64,000 nucleotides of DNA from Flavimaribacter sediminis. Its GTDB lineage: Bacteria; Pseudomonadota; Alphaproteobacteria; Rhizobiales; Rhizobiaceae. The position numbers and the translations under genes are program-made. The number at the start of each line of letters is the position of its first letter. Position 1 is the stretch's first letter. Location: the NCBI RefSeq assembly GCF_019492055.1, contig NZ_JAICBX010000001.1, positions 1,240,001 to 1,304,000 of the forward strand, in the 5' to 3' direction. The notes beneath the pieces were generated by a model. That model saw only the letters and a list, made by a program, of their open reading frames with translations. It was not told the origin of the DNA and ran no database searches. Shown piece after piece: positions 45,308 to 64,000 of the stretch.

Positions 45308-45633
45308 AATTCTTGCCTGAATCCCCATATCGCTCACGATCTACGCCGTGCGTAGAGCAATTGCGGCGTCGAACGGATCACGGGGTCGTGAAAACATGGC
45401 GGCGGCCCTCTTTGCCTTGGGAAGTTTTACTGGTATAGGATTTCTCGACATCGAAGGTGAGAGTGCAACTGGCGCCGGTCTCGATTTGACTTGGACGTGG
45501 GATTATTTTATTGCAATAATTCCAGATAGGCTCTTGTGGATTTTCGAATCGACGATTATTAAGAGTGGAAACAGACACGCGGCGCGTGGGACTGACGGGT
45601 CCTTTTTACGCGCCGTAAACGCGTGAGCGGCAC
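45308..45633. other. Right edge of the inserted region and secE leader
   Basis: No convincing gene is seen in these 326 bases; the 92-codon frame at 45348-45626 is not supported. TTGACT (45486-45491), 17 bases and TATTGC (45509-45514) may be the secE promoter, since tRNA-Trp and its promoter are not next to secE here. I looked for a copy of the tRNA-Trp 3' end that would mark an attachment site and found none. Confidence 0.4.
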
Positions 45634-45834
45634 ATGGCATCAAAAACCAACCCCTTTACGTTTCTGCAGCAGGTACGCTCCGAAACGTCAAAAGTGACGT
45701 GGCCTTCGAGGCGGGAGACCATGATCTCGACGATCATGGTGCTCATCATGGTGTTTCTTGCTGCTTTGTTTTTCTTTGTGGCGGATCAGGCTCTCGGCTT
45801 TGTTGTGGGCTGGATTCTGAATGTCGGCGGTTGA
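45634..45834 (+). CDS. secE: Preprotein translocase subunit SecE
   Basis: The 66-residue protein has the short single-span SecE form of alphaproteobacteria: an amphipathic FLQQVRSETSKVTWPSRRET followed by one membrane helix. It clamps SecY in the translocon. It is followed by nusG after 25 bp, the usual order. Confidence 0.95.
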   Translation: MASKTNPFTFLQQVRSETSKVTWPSRRETMISTIMVLIMVFLAALFFFVADQALGFVVGWILNVGG

Positions 45835-45859
45835 TACGGGCGCGAGGCGGGAGAAGGTA

Positions 45860-46390
45860 ATGGCAGCGCGCTGGTATATCGTGCACGCTTATTCGAATTT
45901 TGAGAAAAAGGTCGCTGAATCCATTGAGGAGCAGGCGAAGGCCAAGGGGTTGGATCATCTGTTCGAGAAGATCCTGGTGCCGACTGAAAAGGTCGTGGAA
46001 GTGCGGCGCGGCCGCAAGGTTGACTCCGAGCGCAAGTTCTTCCCGGGCTATGTCATGGTTCGCGCGGATTTGACGGATGACGCTTATCATCTGATCAAGA
46101 ACACGCCGAAAGTGACCGGTTTTCTTGGTTCGGACAACAAGCCGGTGCCGATCCCCGATTCCGAGGCCGAGCGTATTCTGACGCAAGTCCAGGAAGGCGT
46201 CGATCGGCCGAAGCCGTCGATCTCCTTCGAAATCGGTGAGCAGATCCGCGTCGCAGACGGACCGTTCGCGTCCTTCTCGGGAACGGTGCAGGAAGTCGAT
46301 GAAGAGCGTTCGCGCCTCAAGGTGGAGGTATCCATCTTCGGTCGGGCGACGCCGGTCGAACTGGAATACGGTCAGGTCGAAAAGGTCTGA
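45860..46390 (+). CDS. nusG: Transcription antitermination factor NusG
   Basis: The 176-residue protein has the NGN domain (about 1-110, ARWYIVHAYSNFEKKVAESI, then FFPGYVMVRADL) and a KOW domain (about 125-176, VADGPFASFSGTVQEVD). It binds RNA polymerase and links it to Rho or the ribosome. ATG 45860 (MAARWYIVH) is chosen over the longer frame from 45821. Confidence 0.95.
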   Translation: MAARWYIVHAYSNFEKKVAESIEEQAKAKGLDHLFEKILVPTEKVVEVRRGRKVDSERKFFPGYVMVRADLTDDAYHLIKNTPKVTGFLGSDNKPVPIPDSEAERILTQVQEGVDRPKPSISFEIGEQIRVADGPFASFSGTVQEVDEERSRLKVEVSIFGRATPVELEYGQVEKV

Positions 46391-46397
46391 TCGCTAC

Positions 46398-46413
46398 GGC
46401 GGCGCAAGCCGCC
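46398..46413 (+). promoter_or_regulatory. Hairpin between nusG and rplK
   Basis: GGCGGC and GCCGCC enclose a GCAA tetraloop (GNRA type) eight bases after the nusG stop, in the 177-base leader of rplK. No T run follows, so it is more likely an mRNA structure than a terminator. In other bacteria the L1 protein controls rplKA by binding the mRNA in this region. Confidence 0.4.
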
Positions 46414-46567
46414 TCGCGCGTGGAAGGAAGACTGGCCAAGCCAGCCAGTTCGACCGCACCACGCAACCGCAGCCGCCGGGAAACCGGCAATCGGACAGGG
46501 TCGGGGCTCCGACGCCGGTCCTCAATCATGACGGGCCTCGGTCGGTCAACAATAGGCAGAGAGTAGC

Positions 46568-46996
46568 ATGGCTAAAAAAGTTGCAGGTCAGCTGAAGCTG
46601 CAGGTGCCGGCAGGCGCGGCGAACCCGTCGCCGCCGATCGGACCGGCGCTTGGTCAGCGCGGCATCAATATCATGGAATTCTGCAAGGCGTTCAACGCCG
46701 CCACGCAGGAAATGGAAAAGAGCATTCCGATTCCGTGCATCATTACCTACTACCAGGACAAGTCCTTCACCTTCACGATGAAGCAGCCTCCTGTCAGCTA
46801 TTTCCTCAAGAAGGAAGCAAAGCTGAAGTCCGGATCGAGCGAGCCTGGCCGCAAGGTCGCAGGCAGCATCACCCGCGACAAGGTCCGTAGCATCGCCGAA
46901 GCGAAGATGAAGGATCTGAACGCGGCCGATATCGAAGGCGCAATGGCCATGGTTGAGGGCTCCGCCCGCTCCATGGGGCTGGAAGTCAAGGGTTGA
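46568..46996 (+). CDS. rplK: 50S ribosomal protein L11
   Basis: The 142-residue protein has the L11 patterns: [23 protein letters not shown] near the start, where the proline pair contacts the GTPase-centre rRNA, then [20 protein letters not shown] at the end. It is part of the GTPase-associated centre. The rplA gene follows after four bases. Confidence 0.96.
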   Translation: MAKKVAGQLKLQVPAGAANPSPPIGPALGQRGINIMEFCKAFNAATQEMEKSIPIPCIITYYQDKSFTFTMKQPPVSYFLKKEAKLKSGSSEPGRKVAGSITRDKVRSIAEAKMKDLNAADIEGAMAMVEGSARSMGLEVKG

Positions 46997-47000
46997 GACG

Positions 47001-47699
47001 ATGGCCAAATTAGCAAAACGCACGAAGAGTGTTCGCGAAGGTATTGATAATACGCGCCTTTATGACCTCACCGAAGCCGTATCGATGGTCAAGGAGCGGG
47101 CGACCGCGAAATTCGATGAAACCATCGACGTAGCAATGAATCTGGGTGTTGATCCGCGCCACGCCGACCAGATGGTCCGTGGCGTCGTCAGTCTGCCGCA
47201 TGGCACCGGTCGTTCTGTACGGGTCGCCGTGTTTGCGCGCGACGCGAAGGCGGAAGAAGCCAGGGAAGCCGGCGCTGATATCGTTGGAGCGGAAGAACTG
47301 GTCGAGGCCGTTCAGGGCGGTCAGATCAATTTCGATCGCTGCATTGCGACGCCGGACATGATGCCGCTCGTCGGTCGCCTCGGCAAGGTGCTGGGTCCGC
47401 GCGGCCTTATGCCCAATCCGAAGGTTGGCACGGTGACGATGGACGTGAAGGCGGCTGTCGGGGCCTCCAAGGGCGGCGCCGTGGAGTTTCGCGTCGAGAA
47501 GGCCGGCATCGTCCATGCGGGCGTTGGCAAGGCGTCTTTCGACGCCAAGGCGATTGAGGAAAATATCCGCGCATTCGCCGACGCCGTGATCAAGGCGAAG
47601 CCGACAGGCGCAAAGGGCAGCTATCTCAAGCGCATCGCCCTGTCGTCGACAATGGGTACAGGCGTGAAGGTCGATCCGTCGACAATCGGATCCGCCTGA
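47001..47699 (+). CDS. rplA: 50S ribosomal protein L1
   Basis: The 232-residue protein has [20 protein letters not shown] and [16 protein letters not shown], typical of L1, which forms the ribosome stalk near the E site. In other bacteria it also controls its own operon. It is in an operon with rplK. The frame that extends back to 46953 is not used. Confidence 0.96.
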   Translation: MAKLAKRTKSVREGIDNTRLYDLTEAVSMVKERATAKFDETIDVAMNLGVDPRHADQMVRGVVSLPHGTGRSVRVAVFARDAKAEEAREAGADIVGAEELVEAVQGGQINFDRCIATPDMMPLVGRLGKVLGPRGLMPNPKVGTVTMDVKAAVGASKGGAVEFRVEKAGIVHAGVGKASFDAKAIEENIRAFADAVIKAKPTGAKGSYLKRIALSSTMGTGVKVDPSTIGSA

Positions 47700-48023
47700 G
47701 TTTGAAAGAGTTTCGCGCCGGTTTCGGCCGGCGCAAAAGTTTCGGCCTTCGGGCCGAAAATCCGGACTTCGGTCCGGAATTCCTGTCCGAGATTGCAGGT
47801 GGTTCTCCTTAATCACTTGGCCTGCATGAGACGGGTAAGAACAGAAATTTCGGGCCTGGCGCCCGGTATTCGGTTCGAACCTTCTTTGCCTTGTGCCTGG
47901 ATTTCGGTCCGGTTCGAGGGGACAGGATCCTCAAGCGTCGCTTGCGGGTCGCAAATGGCTCCGGGCGGCAAGGCAAAACCCGACAGGTTTCGAATAGTCG
48001 AACCTGTCAACTGGAGAGTGGCA
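47700..48023 (+). promoter_or_regulatory. rplJ leader with three consecutive hairpins
   Basis: Three stem-loops follow the rplA stop closely: GCGCCGG/CCGGCGC (47715-47721 and 47728-47734), TTTCGGCC/GGCCGAAA with a TTCG loop (47740-47759), and TCCGGAC/GTCCGGA with a TTCG loop (47761-47778). The rest of the 324-base leader has no gene. In other bacteria this leader is where L10-L7/L12 binds to control rplJL translation; the hairpins may serve that or partial termination after rplA. Confidence 0.55.
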
Positions 48024-48542
48024 GTGGAAAGAGCGGAAAAACGCGAATTCGTCACGACGCTGAACGAAGTCTTCAAGACATCGGGCTCTGTGGTCGTGGC
48101 CCACTATACCGGTCTGTCGGTCGCGCAAATGAACGATCTTCGTTCAAAGATGCGTGACGCGGGCGGCACGGTAAAGGTCGCGAAGAATCGCCTGGCCAAA
48201 ATTGCTCTTCAGGGCACGGAGTCGGAAAAGATGACAGATCTTTTCCAGGGACAGACGGTCATCGCCTACAGCGAAGACCCGATCACAGCTCCGAAAGTCG
48301 CCGTCGAGTTCGCCAAGAGCAACGAGAAGCTCGTTGTTCTGGGTGGCGCGATGGGGGCAACCGTTCTCGACGAAGGCGGCGTGAAGGCACTTGCCTCGCT
48401 TCCGTCCATCGACGAGCTGCGTGCGAAGATTGTCGGCATGATCAACACGCCGGCCACGCGCATCGCACAGGTTGTCAGTGCGCCTGCGGGTCAGCTCGCA
48501 CGCGTCATGAACGCTTATGCCCAGAAGAACGAAGCCGCCTAG
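48024..48542 (+). CDS. rplJ: 50S ribosomal protein L10
   Basis: The 172-residue protein has [32 protein letters not shown] and the helical C-terminus that binds L7/L12 dimers. The start is GTG 48024 ([10 protein letters not shown]), since the frame upstream lies in the leader region. Confidence 0.95.
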   Translation: MERAEKREFVTTLNEVFKTSGSVVVAHYTGLSVAQMNDLRSKMRDAGGTVKVAKNRLAKIALQGTESEKMTDLFQGQTVIAYSEDPITAPKVAVEFAKSNEKLVVLGGAMGATVLDEGGVKALASLPSIDELRAKIVGMINTPATRIAQVVSAPAGQLARVMNAYAQKNEAA

Positions 48543-48597
48543 GCGGACCTTCGCTGTAATACAAACCAGTTCGAACCGAACCTAAGGAAACTGAAAA

Positions 48598-48975
48598 ATG
48601 GCTGATCTTGCCAAGATTGTAGAAGACCTCTCGAACCTTACAGTCCTGGAAGCTGCAGAGCTTTCGAAGATGCTCGAAGAGCATTGGGGCGTTTCTGCTG
48701 CGGCGCCGGTAGCGGTTGCTGCGGCTGCAGGCGGCGCCGGCGAAGCCGCTGCTGCTGAAGAAAAGGACGAATTTGACGTTGTTCTCACCGAAGCAGGTGA
48801 CAAGAAGATCAACGTGATCAAGGAAGTCCGTGCGATCACCGGCCTTGGACTGAAGGAAGCCAAGGATCTGGTCGAAAGCGCGCCGAAGCCTGTAAAGGAA
48901 GGCGTTGCCAAGGCGGAAGCCGAGGAAATCAAGAAGAAGCTCGAAGAAGCAGGCGCTAAAGTCGAGCTTAAATAA
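48598..48975 (+). CDS. rplL: 50S ribosomal protein L7/L12
   Basis: The 125-residue protein has the N-terminal dimerisation part ([20 protein letters not shown]), an Ala/Gly-rich hinge (about 38-58) and the C-terminal factor-binding domain ([20 protein letters not shown], then [10 protein letters not shown]). It recruits translation factors. It follows rplJ by 55 bp. Confidence 0.96.
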   Translation: MADLAKIVEDLSNLTVLEAAELSKMLEEHWGVSAAAPVAVAAAAGGAGEAAAAEEKDEFDVVLTEAGDKKINVIKEVRAITGLGLKEAKDLVESAPKPVKEGVAKAEAEEIKKKLEEAGAKVELK

Positions 48976-49042
48976 CGGTTTTTCCGTTTCGACGCGGAGC
49001 GGGTTTTCCTGTTCCGCGTCGCTTCAGGAAAGCCCTGAACTG

Positions 49043-49101
49043 ATTACCCAAGAGCCTCAAAATGGGCTCTTGGGTAATGGGTTCTCAAAGACCCGTTTTT
49101 T
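49043..49101 (+). terminator. rplL-rpoB hairpin with adjacent attenuator-like stem
   Basis: Two structures lie in the 191-base gap between rplL and rpoB. ATTACCCAAGAGCC (49043-49056) pairs perfectly over 14 bp with GGCTCTTGGGTAAT (49065-49078), an 8-base loop, with no T run directly after it: it fits an RNase III-type processing site. Next, GGGT-T-CT and AGACCC (49079-49085 and 49089-49094; 6 bp with one bulge) are followed by GTTTTTT (to 49101), which is like a weak terminator. In E. coli both attenuation and RNase III cleavage occur at this place. Confidence 0.65.
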
Positions 49102-49166
49102 GCGAAGCCCCCTGGCCAGCGGCTTCGTCCGGTGCAGGCCCGAATGCAAGATACGAAGGAGCTCCG

Positions 49167-53312
<4,146 letters not shown>

Positions 53313-53485
53313 TGATGAAACGGCGCGCGTGGAGGCAAACGCGCGCCGGTTCTGGCCATTGCGGATCCACCAGCCGCAAAATGGCCATAACGAGAGACAG
53401 GATTTATACAGGCGTCCTGACACCGATTCCGGAACCAGCCGGACATGACGCCAAACAGGGGTAGAACCCCGCGAAGGAGACAGGC

Positions 53486-57700
<4,215 letters not shown>

Positions 57701-57729
57701 CTTCTCCGCAACGCCTTTGTGAAACTGAA

Positions 57730-57765
57730 AGAACCCGGCTCCTGCGAGCCGGGTTCTTCATTTTT
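57730..57765 (+). terminator. Strong intrinsic terminator after rpoC
   Basis: AGAACCCGGCTC (57730-57741) pairs fully over 12 bp with GAGCCGGGTTCT (57746-57757) around a CTGC loop, followed by TCATTTTT. It ends the rplJL-rpoBC transcription unit, so rpsL needs its own promoter. Confidence 0.85.
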
Positions 57766-57810
57766 GGGCTGATTCGGATGAAATGGTTTTGGGCTCAAGC
57801 AGTTTCATCG

Positions 57811-58086
57811 TCAAAAGGTGACGATAGAAACTTCCCCTTCCACGGCGCCCTGATAGGCCGAGGCGTACGGTTCGTCGTCCGGCATGCCTTCCATAACGCC
57901 GATCTGATCAAGTTCGGCTTCCACGTAGCCCTCGCTCGCCATTGCGTTGAGGGTTTCGCGCACGGCGGTGTCGTCGTCCGGCGCCGAAAGGATAATATGG
58001 ACGTCGATCGGGTCTTCGTCCTTGTCCCGGAAAGCCTTGCCGATGATGATGAACACGATCGGCTCGTCTCCGTCCTCCGCCTGCAT
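57811..58086 (-). CDS. Small acidic protein of unknown function
   Basis: The 91-residue acidic protein (MQAEDGDEPIVFIIIGKAFR, then VHIILSAPDDDTAVRETLNA) is not recognised as a named family. It looks soluble, with a beta-alpha pattern. It is read toward the rpoC terminator. Placement of a small minus-strand gene between rpoC and rpsL recurs in rhizobia as far as I recall. The start at ATG 58086 has no clear ribosome-binding site. Longer frames in other phases here are shadows. Confidence 0.6.
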   Translation of the reverse strand: MQAEDGDEPIVFIIIGKAFRDKDEDPIDVHIILSAPDDDTAVRETLNAMASEGYVEAELDQIGVMEGMPDDEPYASAYQGAVEGEVSIVTF

Positions 58087-58241
58087 GTTGCTGCTCCGTT
58101 GTCGCCCTGTTGATTCGGCTCTTTCTGCCTGTTTCTGTCGCGAGGCACAAGAGAGGGGGTGGTTTGTCCTGGAATAATGCCGCGAACCCTCCGCGACGCC
58201 GCCAAACGCCGAATTAGTTTCACAATAATTCGGTTCCGGTC

Positions 58242-58270
58242 TTGACGATGTCCAAGCCAATCAGTATGTA
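58242..58270 (+). promoter_or_regulatory. Promoter of the rpsL-rpsG-fusA-tuf operon
   Basis: TTGACG (58242-58247), a 17-base spacer and TATGTA (58265-58270) match alphaproteobacterial vegetative promoters well, in the 420-base gene-free region before rpsL. A strong terminator isolates this operon from rpoBC, so a promoter is needed here. Confidence 0.65.
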
Positions 58271-58406
58271 CGCGCCACCAGAGCTGATGTGGAGCTTGCT
58301 GGTTCGGGATGACTCGTCCTGAAGTTCGCTCCAGACACGGTTCAAACTGCACGTTGATACAAAATGCTGCAAGCACGACACGGATTCCGTGTCCTCTGCA
58401 TTTTTT

Positions 58407-58434
58407 GGGCAAGCCGCCAATGGCGGGTTTGCCC
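58407..58434 (+). promoter_or_regulatory. Hairpin in the rpsL leader
   Basis: GGGCAA-G-CCGCC (58407-58418) and GGCGG-GT-TTGCCC (58422-58434) form an 11-bp stem with an internal bulge and a 3-base loop, about 70 bases before rpsL. No T run follows. It may be a translational control element of the str operon. Confidence 0.4.
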
Positions 58435-58506
58435 GTTTGCGCATGGGTATGCATGCACGGAAAACGCCCGCAAGGGCAACATGAAGAATTATATGAGGAA
58501 GGTTGA

Positions 58507-58878
58507 ATGCCAACCGTAAACCAGTTGATTCGCAAACCGCGCCAGGTGCCGGTCAAGCGTAACAAGGTTCCTGCACTGGACGCCAACCCGCAGAAACGCG
58601 GCGTTTGCACCCGTGTTTACACAACGACTCCGAAGAAGCCGAACTCGGCGCTTCGCAAGGTAGCCAAAATCCGCCTTACCAACGGCTTTGAAGTTATCGG
58701 ATACATTCCGGGCGAGGGGCACAACCTACAGGAACACTCCGTTGTGATGATCCGCGGCGGCCGCGTGAAGGACCTTCCCGGCGTTCGCTATCACATCATC
58801 CGCGGTGTTCTCGACACCCAGGGTGTCAAGGACCGCAAGCAGCGCCGTTCCAAGTATGGCGCGAAGCGTCCGAAGTAA
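58507..58878 (+). CDS. rpsL: 30S ribosomal protein S12
   Basis: The 123-residue protein has [20 protein letters not shown] and [14 protein letters not shown], with the wild-type Lys residues at the two streptomycin sites. It guards decoding accuracy. It is the first gene of the str operon. Confidence 0.97.
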   Translation: MPTVNQLIRKPRQVPVKRNKVPALDANPQKRGVCTRVYTTTPKKPNSALRKVAKIRLTNGFEVIGYIPGEGHNLQEHSVVMIRGGRVKDLPGVRYHIIRGVLDTQGVKDRKQRRSKYGAKRPK

Positions 58879-58924
58879 GACAATCATTTTGCTGGTCATC
58901 CAGCGATAGTTGAGAGACGAGACC

Positions 58925-59395
58925 ATGTCCCGACGTCACAGAGCAGAAAAACGTGAGATCAACCCGGATCCGAAATTCGGCGATCTCGTCATCACCAAGT
59001 TCATGAACGCCATCATGCTCGACGGCAAGAAGTCCGTAGCTGAAGGCATCGTGTACGGTGCATTCGACATCATCGAAGACAAGACCAAGCAGGAGCCGGT
59101 CGGCACGTTCCACGCTGCTCTCGACAATGTCGCTCCTCAGGTCGAGGTTCGTTCGCGCCGCGTTGGCGGCGCCACTTACCAGGTTCCGGTGGATGTTCGT
59201 CCGGAGCGTCGTCAGGCGCTCGCGATCCGTTGGCTGATCAGCGCCGCGCGCAATCGCAACGAGACAACCATGATCGAGCGCCTTTCCGGCGAACTCATGG
59301 ATGCAGCGAACAATCGCGGCAACGCCGTCAAGAAGCGCGAAGACACGCACAAGATGGCCGACGCCAACCGCGCGTTCTCGCATTACCGCTGGTAA
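58925..59395 (+). CDS. rpsG: 30S ribosomal protein S7
   Basis: The 156-residue protein begins [20 protein letters not shown] and has [19 protein letters not shown]. It nucleates assembly of the 30S head and in E. coli represses the str operon. ATG 58925 follows GAGACGAGACC; the gap to rpsL is 46 bp. Confidence 0.97.
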   Translation: MSRRHRAEKREINPDPKFGDLVITKFMNAIMLDGKKSVAEGIVYGAFDIIEDKTKQEPVGTFHAALDNVAPQVEVRSRRVGGATYQVPVDVRPERRQALAIRWLISAARNRNETTMIERLSGELMDAANNRGNAVKKREDTHKMADANRAFSHYRW

Positions 59396-59428
59396 ATTTT
59401 ACGAATTTACGCATCGAAAGGCACTGAA

Positions 59429-61519
<2,091 letters not shown>

Positions 61520-61582
61520 CAAGGGCTGAACTGAACAACAGAAATAAAAGCCCTTTCGGGCGAGGAAATACGGAGAGCCAAG

Positions 61583-62758
<1,176 letters not shown>

Positions 62759-62777
62759 TTCCGCTGGAATTCAAGGT

Positions 62778-62805
62778 GCGCCGCCGCAAAGCGGCGCGTC
62801 TTTAT
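62778..62805 (+). terminator. Terminator after tuf copy 2
   Basis: GCGCCGC and GCGGCGC (62778-62784 and 62791-62797) enclose a short loop and are followed by GTCTTTATT. The same stem follows tuf copy 1 with a weaker tail. It separates the str operon from rpsJ. Confidence 0.65.
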
Positions 62806-62890
62806 TGATGCGGATTGTTCCGCAACGAAACGAACGAGAACGGGCCGGACAACAAGGGTCCGGTTGTTTTGAAACTGAGGATTAAGTCGA

Positions 62891-63199
62891 ATGAACGGCC
62901 AGAACATCCGTATCCGCCTGAAGGCGTTTGATCATCGGATTCTCGATGCGTCGACACGCGAAATCGTATCGACGGCCAAACGCACCGGCGCGAGTGTGCG
63001 TGGACCGGTTCCGCTGCCTACGAGAATTGAAAAATTCACGGTCAACCGCTCGCCCCATATCGACAAGAAAAGTCGCGAGCAGTTCGAGATGCGGACCCAC
63101 AAACGGCTTCTCGATATCGTCGACCCGACGCCCCAGACGGTGGATGCCCTTATGAAGCTCGATCTGGCTGCAGGCGTAGACGTGGAAATCAAGCTCTAA
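62891..63199 (+). CDS. rpsJ: 30S ribosomal protein S10
   Basis: The 102-residue protein has [20 protein letters not shown] and [20 protein letters not shown], both standard for S10 (NusE), which also takes part in antitermination. ATG 62891 follows GAGGAT. It is the first gene of the S10 operon. Confidence 0.97.
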   Translation: MNGQNIRIRLKAFDHRILDASTREIVSTAKRTGASVRGPVPLPTRIEKFTVNRSPHIDKKSREQFEMRTHKRLLDIVDPTPQTVDALMKLDLAAGVDVEIKL

Positions 63200-63280
63200 A
63201 GAGCAGTTTCTGGGGCCGGTTGCGAAAAACCCTCGTGGAACTCGCGCAAGACCGGACCCAAAATGGACAAGGATGAACCA

Positions 63281-64000
63281 ATGCGTTCAGGAGTTATAGC
63301 ACAGAAGGTTGGGATGACCCGCGTCTACAATGACGCCGGGGAGCACGTTCCGGTGACTGTTCTGCGTTTGAAGAACTGTCAGGTTGTCGCCCAGCGCACT
63401 GAGGAAAAGAATGGCTACACGGCTGTCCAGTTGGGCGCCGGCATGGCCAAGCCGAAAAACACGACGAAGCCGATGCGCGGCCACTTCGCCGCCGCCAAGG
63501 TTGAGCCGAAGGCAAAGCTCGCGGAATTCCGCGTGTCAACCGACAACATGCTTGAGATCGGTTCCGAACTGACCGCCGAACACTTCGTTCCCGGTCAGAA
63601 GGTCGATGTCACCGGCACGTCCGTTGGTAAGGGTTTCGCCGGCGCCATGAAGCGGCACAACTTCGGCGGCCTGCGCGCAACGCACGGCGTGTCGGTTTCG
63701 CACCGTTCGCATGGTTCGACCGGTCAGTGCCAGGACCCGGGCAAGGTCTTCAAAGGCAAGAAAATGGCCGGTCACATGGGCAGCACCCGCGTGACGACCC
63801 AGAATTTGGAAGTTGTCTCGACCGATAGCGATCGCGGCCTCATCCTGATCAAGGGCGCTGTTCCGGGTTCTAAGGGATCCTGGATCCTTGTTCGCGACGC
63901 CACCAAGATCGCCGTTCCCGACGACGCGCCGCGCCCGGCCGGTTTGCGTGCGGCAGCCGCTGCGGAAGCAGCGCCGGCTGAACAGAGTGCTGAGGGAGCC
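63281..64000 (+). CDS. rplC: 50S ribosomal protein L3 (3' end cut by the window)
   Basis: The first 240 codons are present: [20 protein letters not shown] at the start, [20 protein letters not shown] and [20 protein letters not shown] in the middle. The frame is still open at 64000, in an Ala/Glu-rich tail common in alphaproteobacterial L3. AAGGAT precedes ATG 63281; an in-frame ATG at 63263 is less likely. Confidence 0.95.
   Translation, partial: MRSGVIAQKVGMTRVYNDAGEHVPVTVLRLKNCQVVAQRTEEKNGYTAVQLGAGMAKPKNTTKPMRGHFAAAKVEPKAKLAEFRVSTDNMLEIGSELTAEHFVPGQKVDVTGTSVGKGFAGAMKRHNFGGLRATHGVSVSHRSHGSTGQCQDPGKVFKGKKMAGHMGSTRVTTQNLEVVSTDSDRGLILIKGAVPGSKGSWILVRDATKIAVPDDAPRPAGLRAAAAAEAAPAEQSAEGA

Noticed and set aside
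45348-45626. A 92-codon frame between clpP and secE
   Set aside because: No ribosome-binding site and no family pattern; the region more likely holds the secE promoter.
15843-45633. An integrase-type tRNA island at tRNA-Trp
   Set aside because: No integrase, excisionase or relaxase gene is visible, and I found no repeat of the tRNA-Trp 3' end near secE. The insertion is real by gene order, but the mechanism is unproven.

Overview
The window looks like a chromosomal segment of an alphaproteobacterium of the order Hyphomicrobiales (Rhizobiales). The grounds are moderate-to-high GC, a SitABCD manganese transporter divergent from a Fur/Mur regulator, and the gene order rRNA methyltransferase - tRNA-Tyr - tRNA-Gly - tuf - tRNA-Trp ... 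secE-nusG-rplKAJL-rpoBC-rpsL-rpsG-fusA-tuf-rpsJ-rplC, which is the usual rhizobial arrangement. I cannot name a genus.

Region 1 (1-11.3 kb) is mixed accessory and housekeeping DNA. It holds the 3' remnant of an IS630-type transposase, a family-25 glycosyltransferase, a PheA/TfdB-like FAD monooxygenase with an altered nucleotide-binding loop, the sitABCD operon with mur divergent from it, a free-standing carrier protein-thioesterase protein with a cysteine nucleophile, a family-2 glycosyltransferase, an orphan CdiI-type immunity gene, and rlmB. Region 2 (11.4-15.9 kb) holds tRNA-Tyr, tRNA-Gly, a DUF4394/ECF sigma/RskA anti-sigma unit, the first tuf gene and tRNA-Trp. The 3' end of this tuf carries an unusual tandem array of 104-bp units, each repeating the last 31 bp of the coding sequence.

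Region 3 (15.9-45.6 kb) separates tRNA-Trp from secE, which are normally adjacent, and reads as about 30 kb of acquired or rearranged DNA. Its core (18.8-37.9 kb) is a catabolic cluster of unknown substrate. Plus-strand genes encode an M24 hydrolase, an IclR regulator, an alpha/beta hydrolase, a luciferase-like monooxygenase, an SDR, an FMN reductase, a TAXI-TRAP transporter, a gentisate-1,2-dioxygenase-like cupin and a fumarylacetoacetase-family hydrolase. Minus-strand genes encode another SDR, a GntR regulator, a DctPQM TRAP transporter and a three-subunit molybdenum hydroxylase. Two candidate operator families link the parts: a TTGTTCCGAA element near the M24/iclR unit and upstream of the TRAP/Mo-hydroxylase operon, and a GGTRYACRA element at the promoters flanking gntR. 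After the cluster come an L,D-transpeptidase, a diguanylate cyclase, a single-domain response regulator, a PAS histidine kinase, a B12-binding radical SAM protein, an ArsR-SRPBCC pair and a ClpP paralogue.

Region 4 (45.6-64.0 kb) is the conserved transcription/translation block from secE to rplC, with recognisable leader hairpins, an rplL-rpoB processing/attenuation site, a strong terminator after rpoC and a promoter before rpsL. The second tuf is identical to the first as far as I could compare by eye. The window ends inside rplC.
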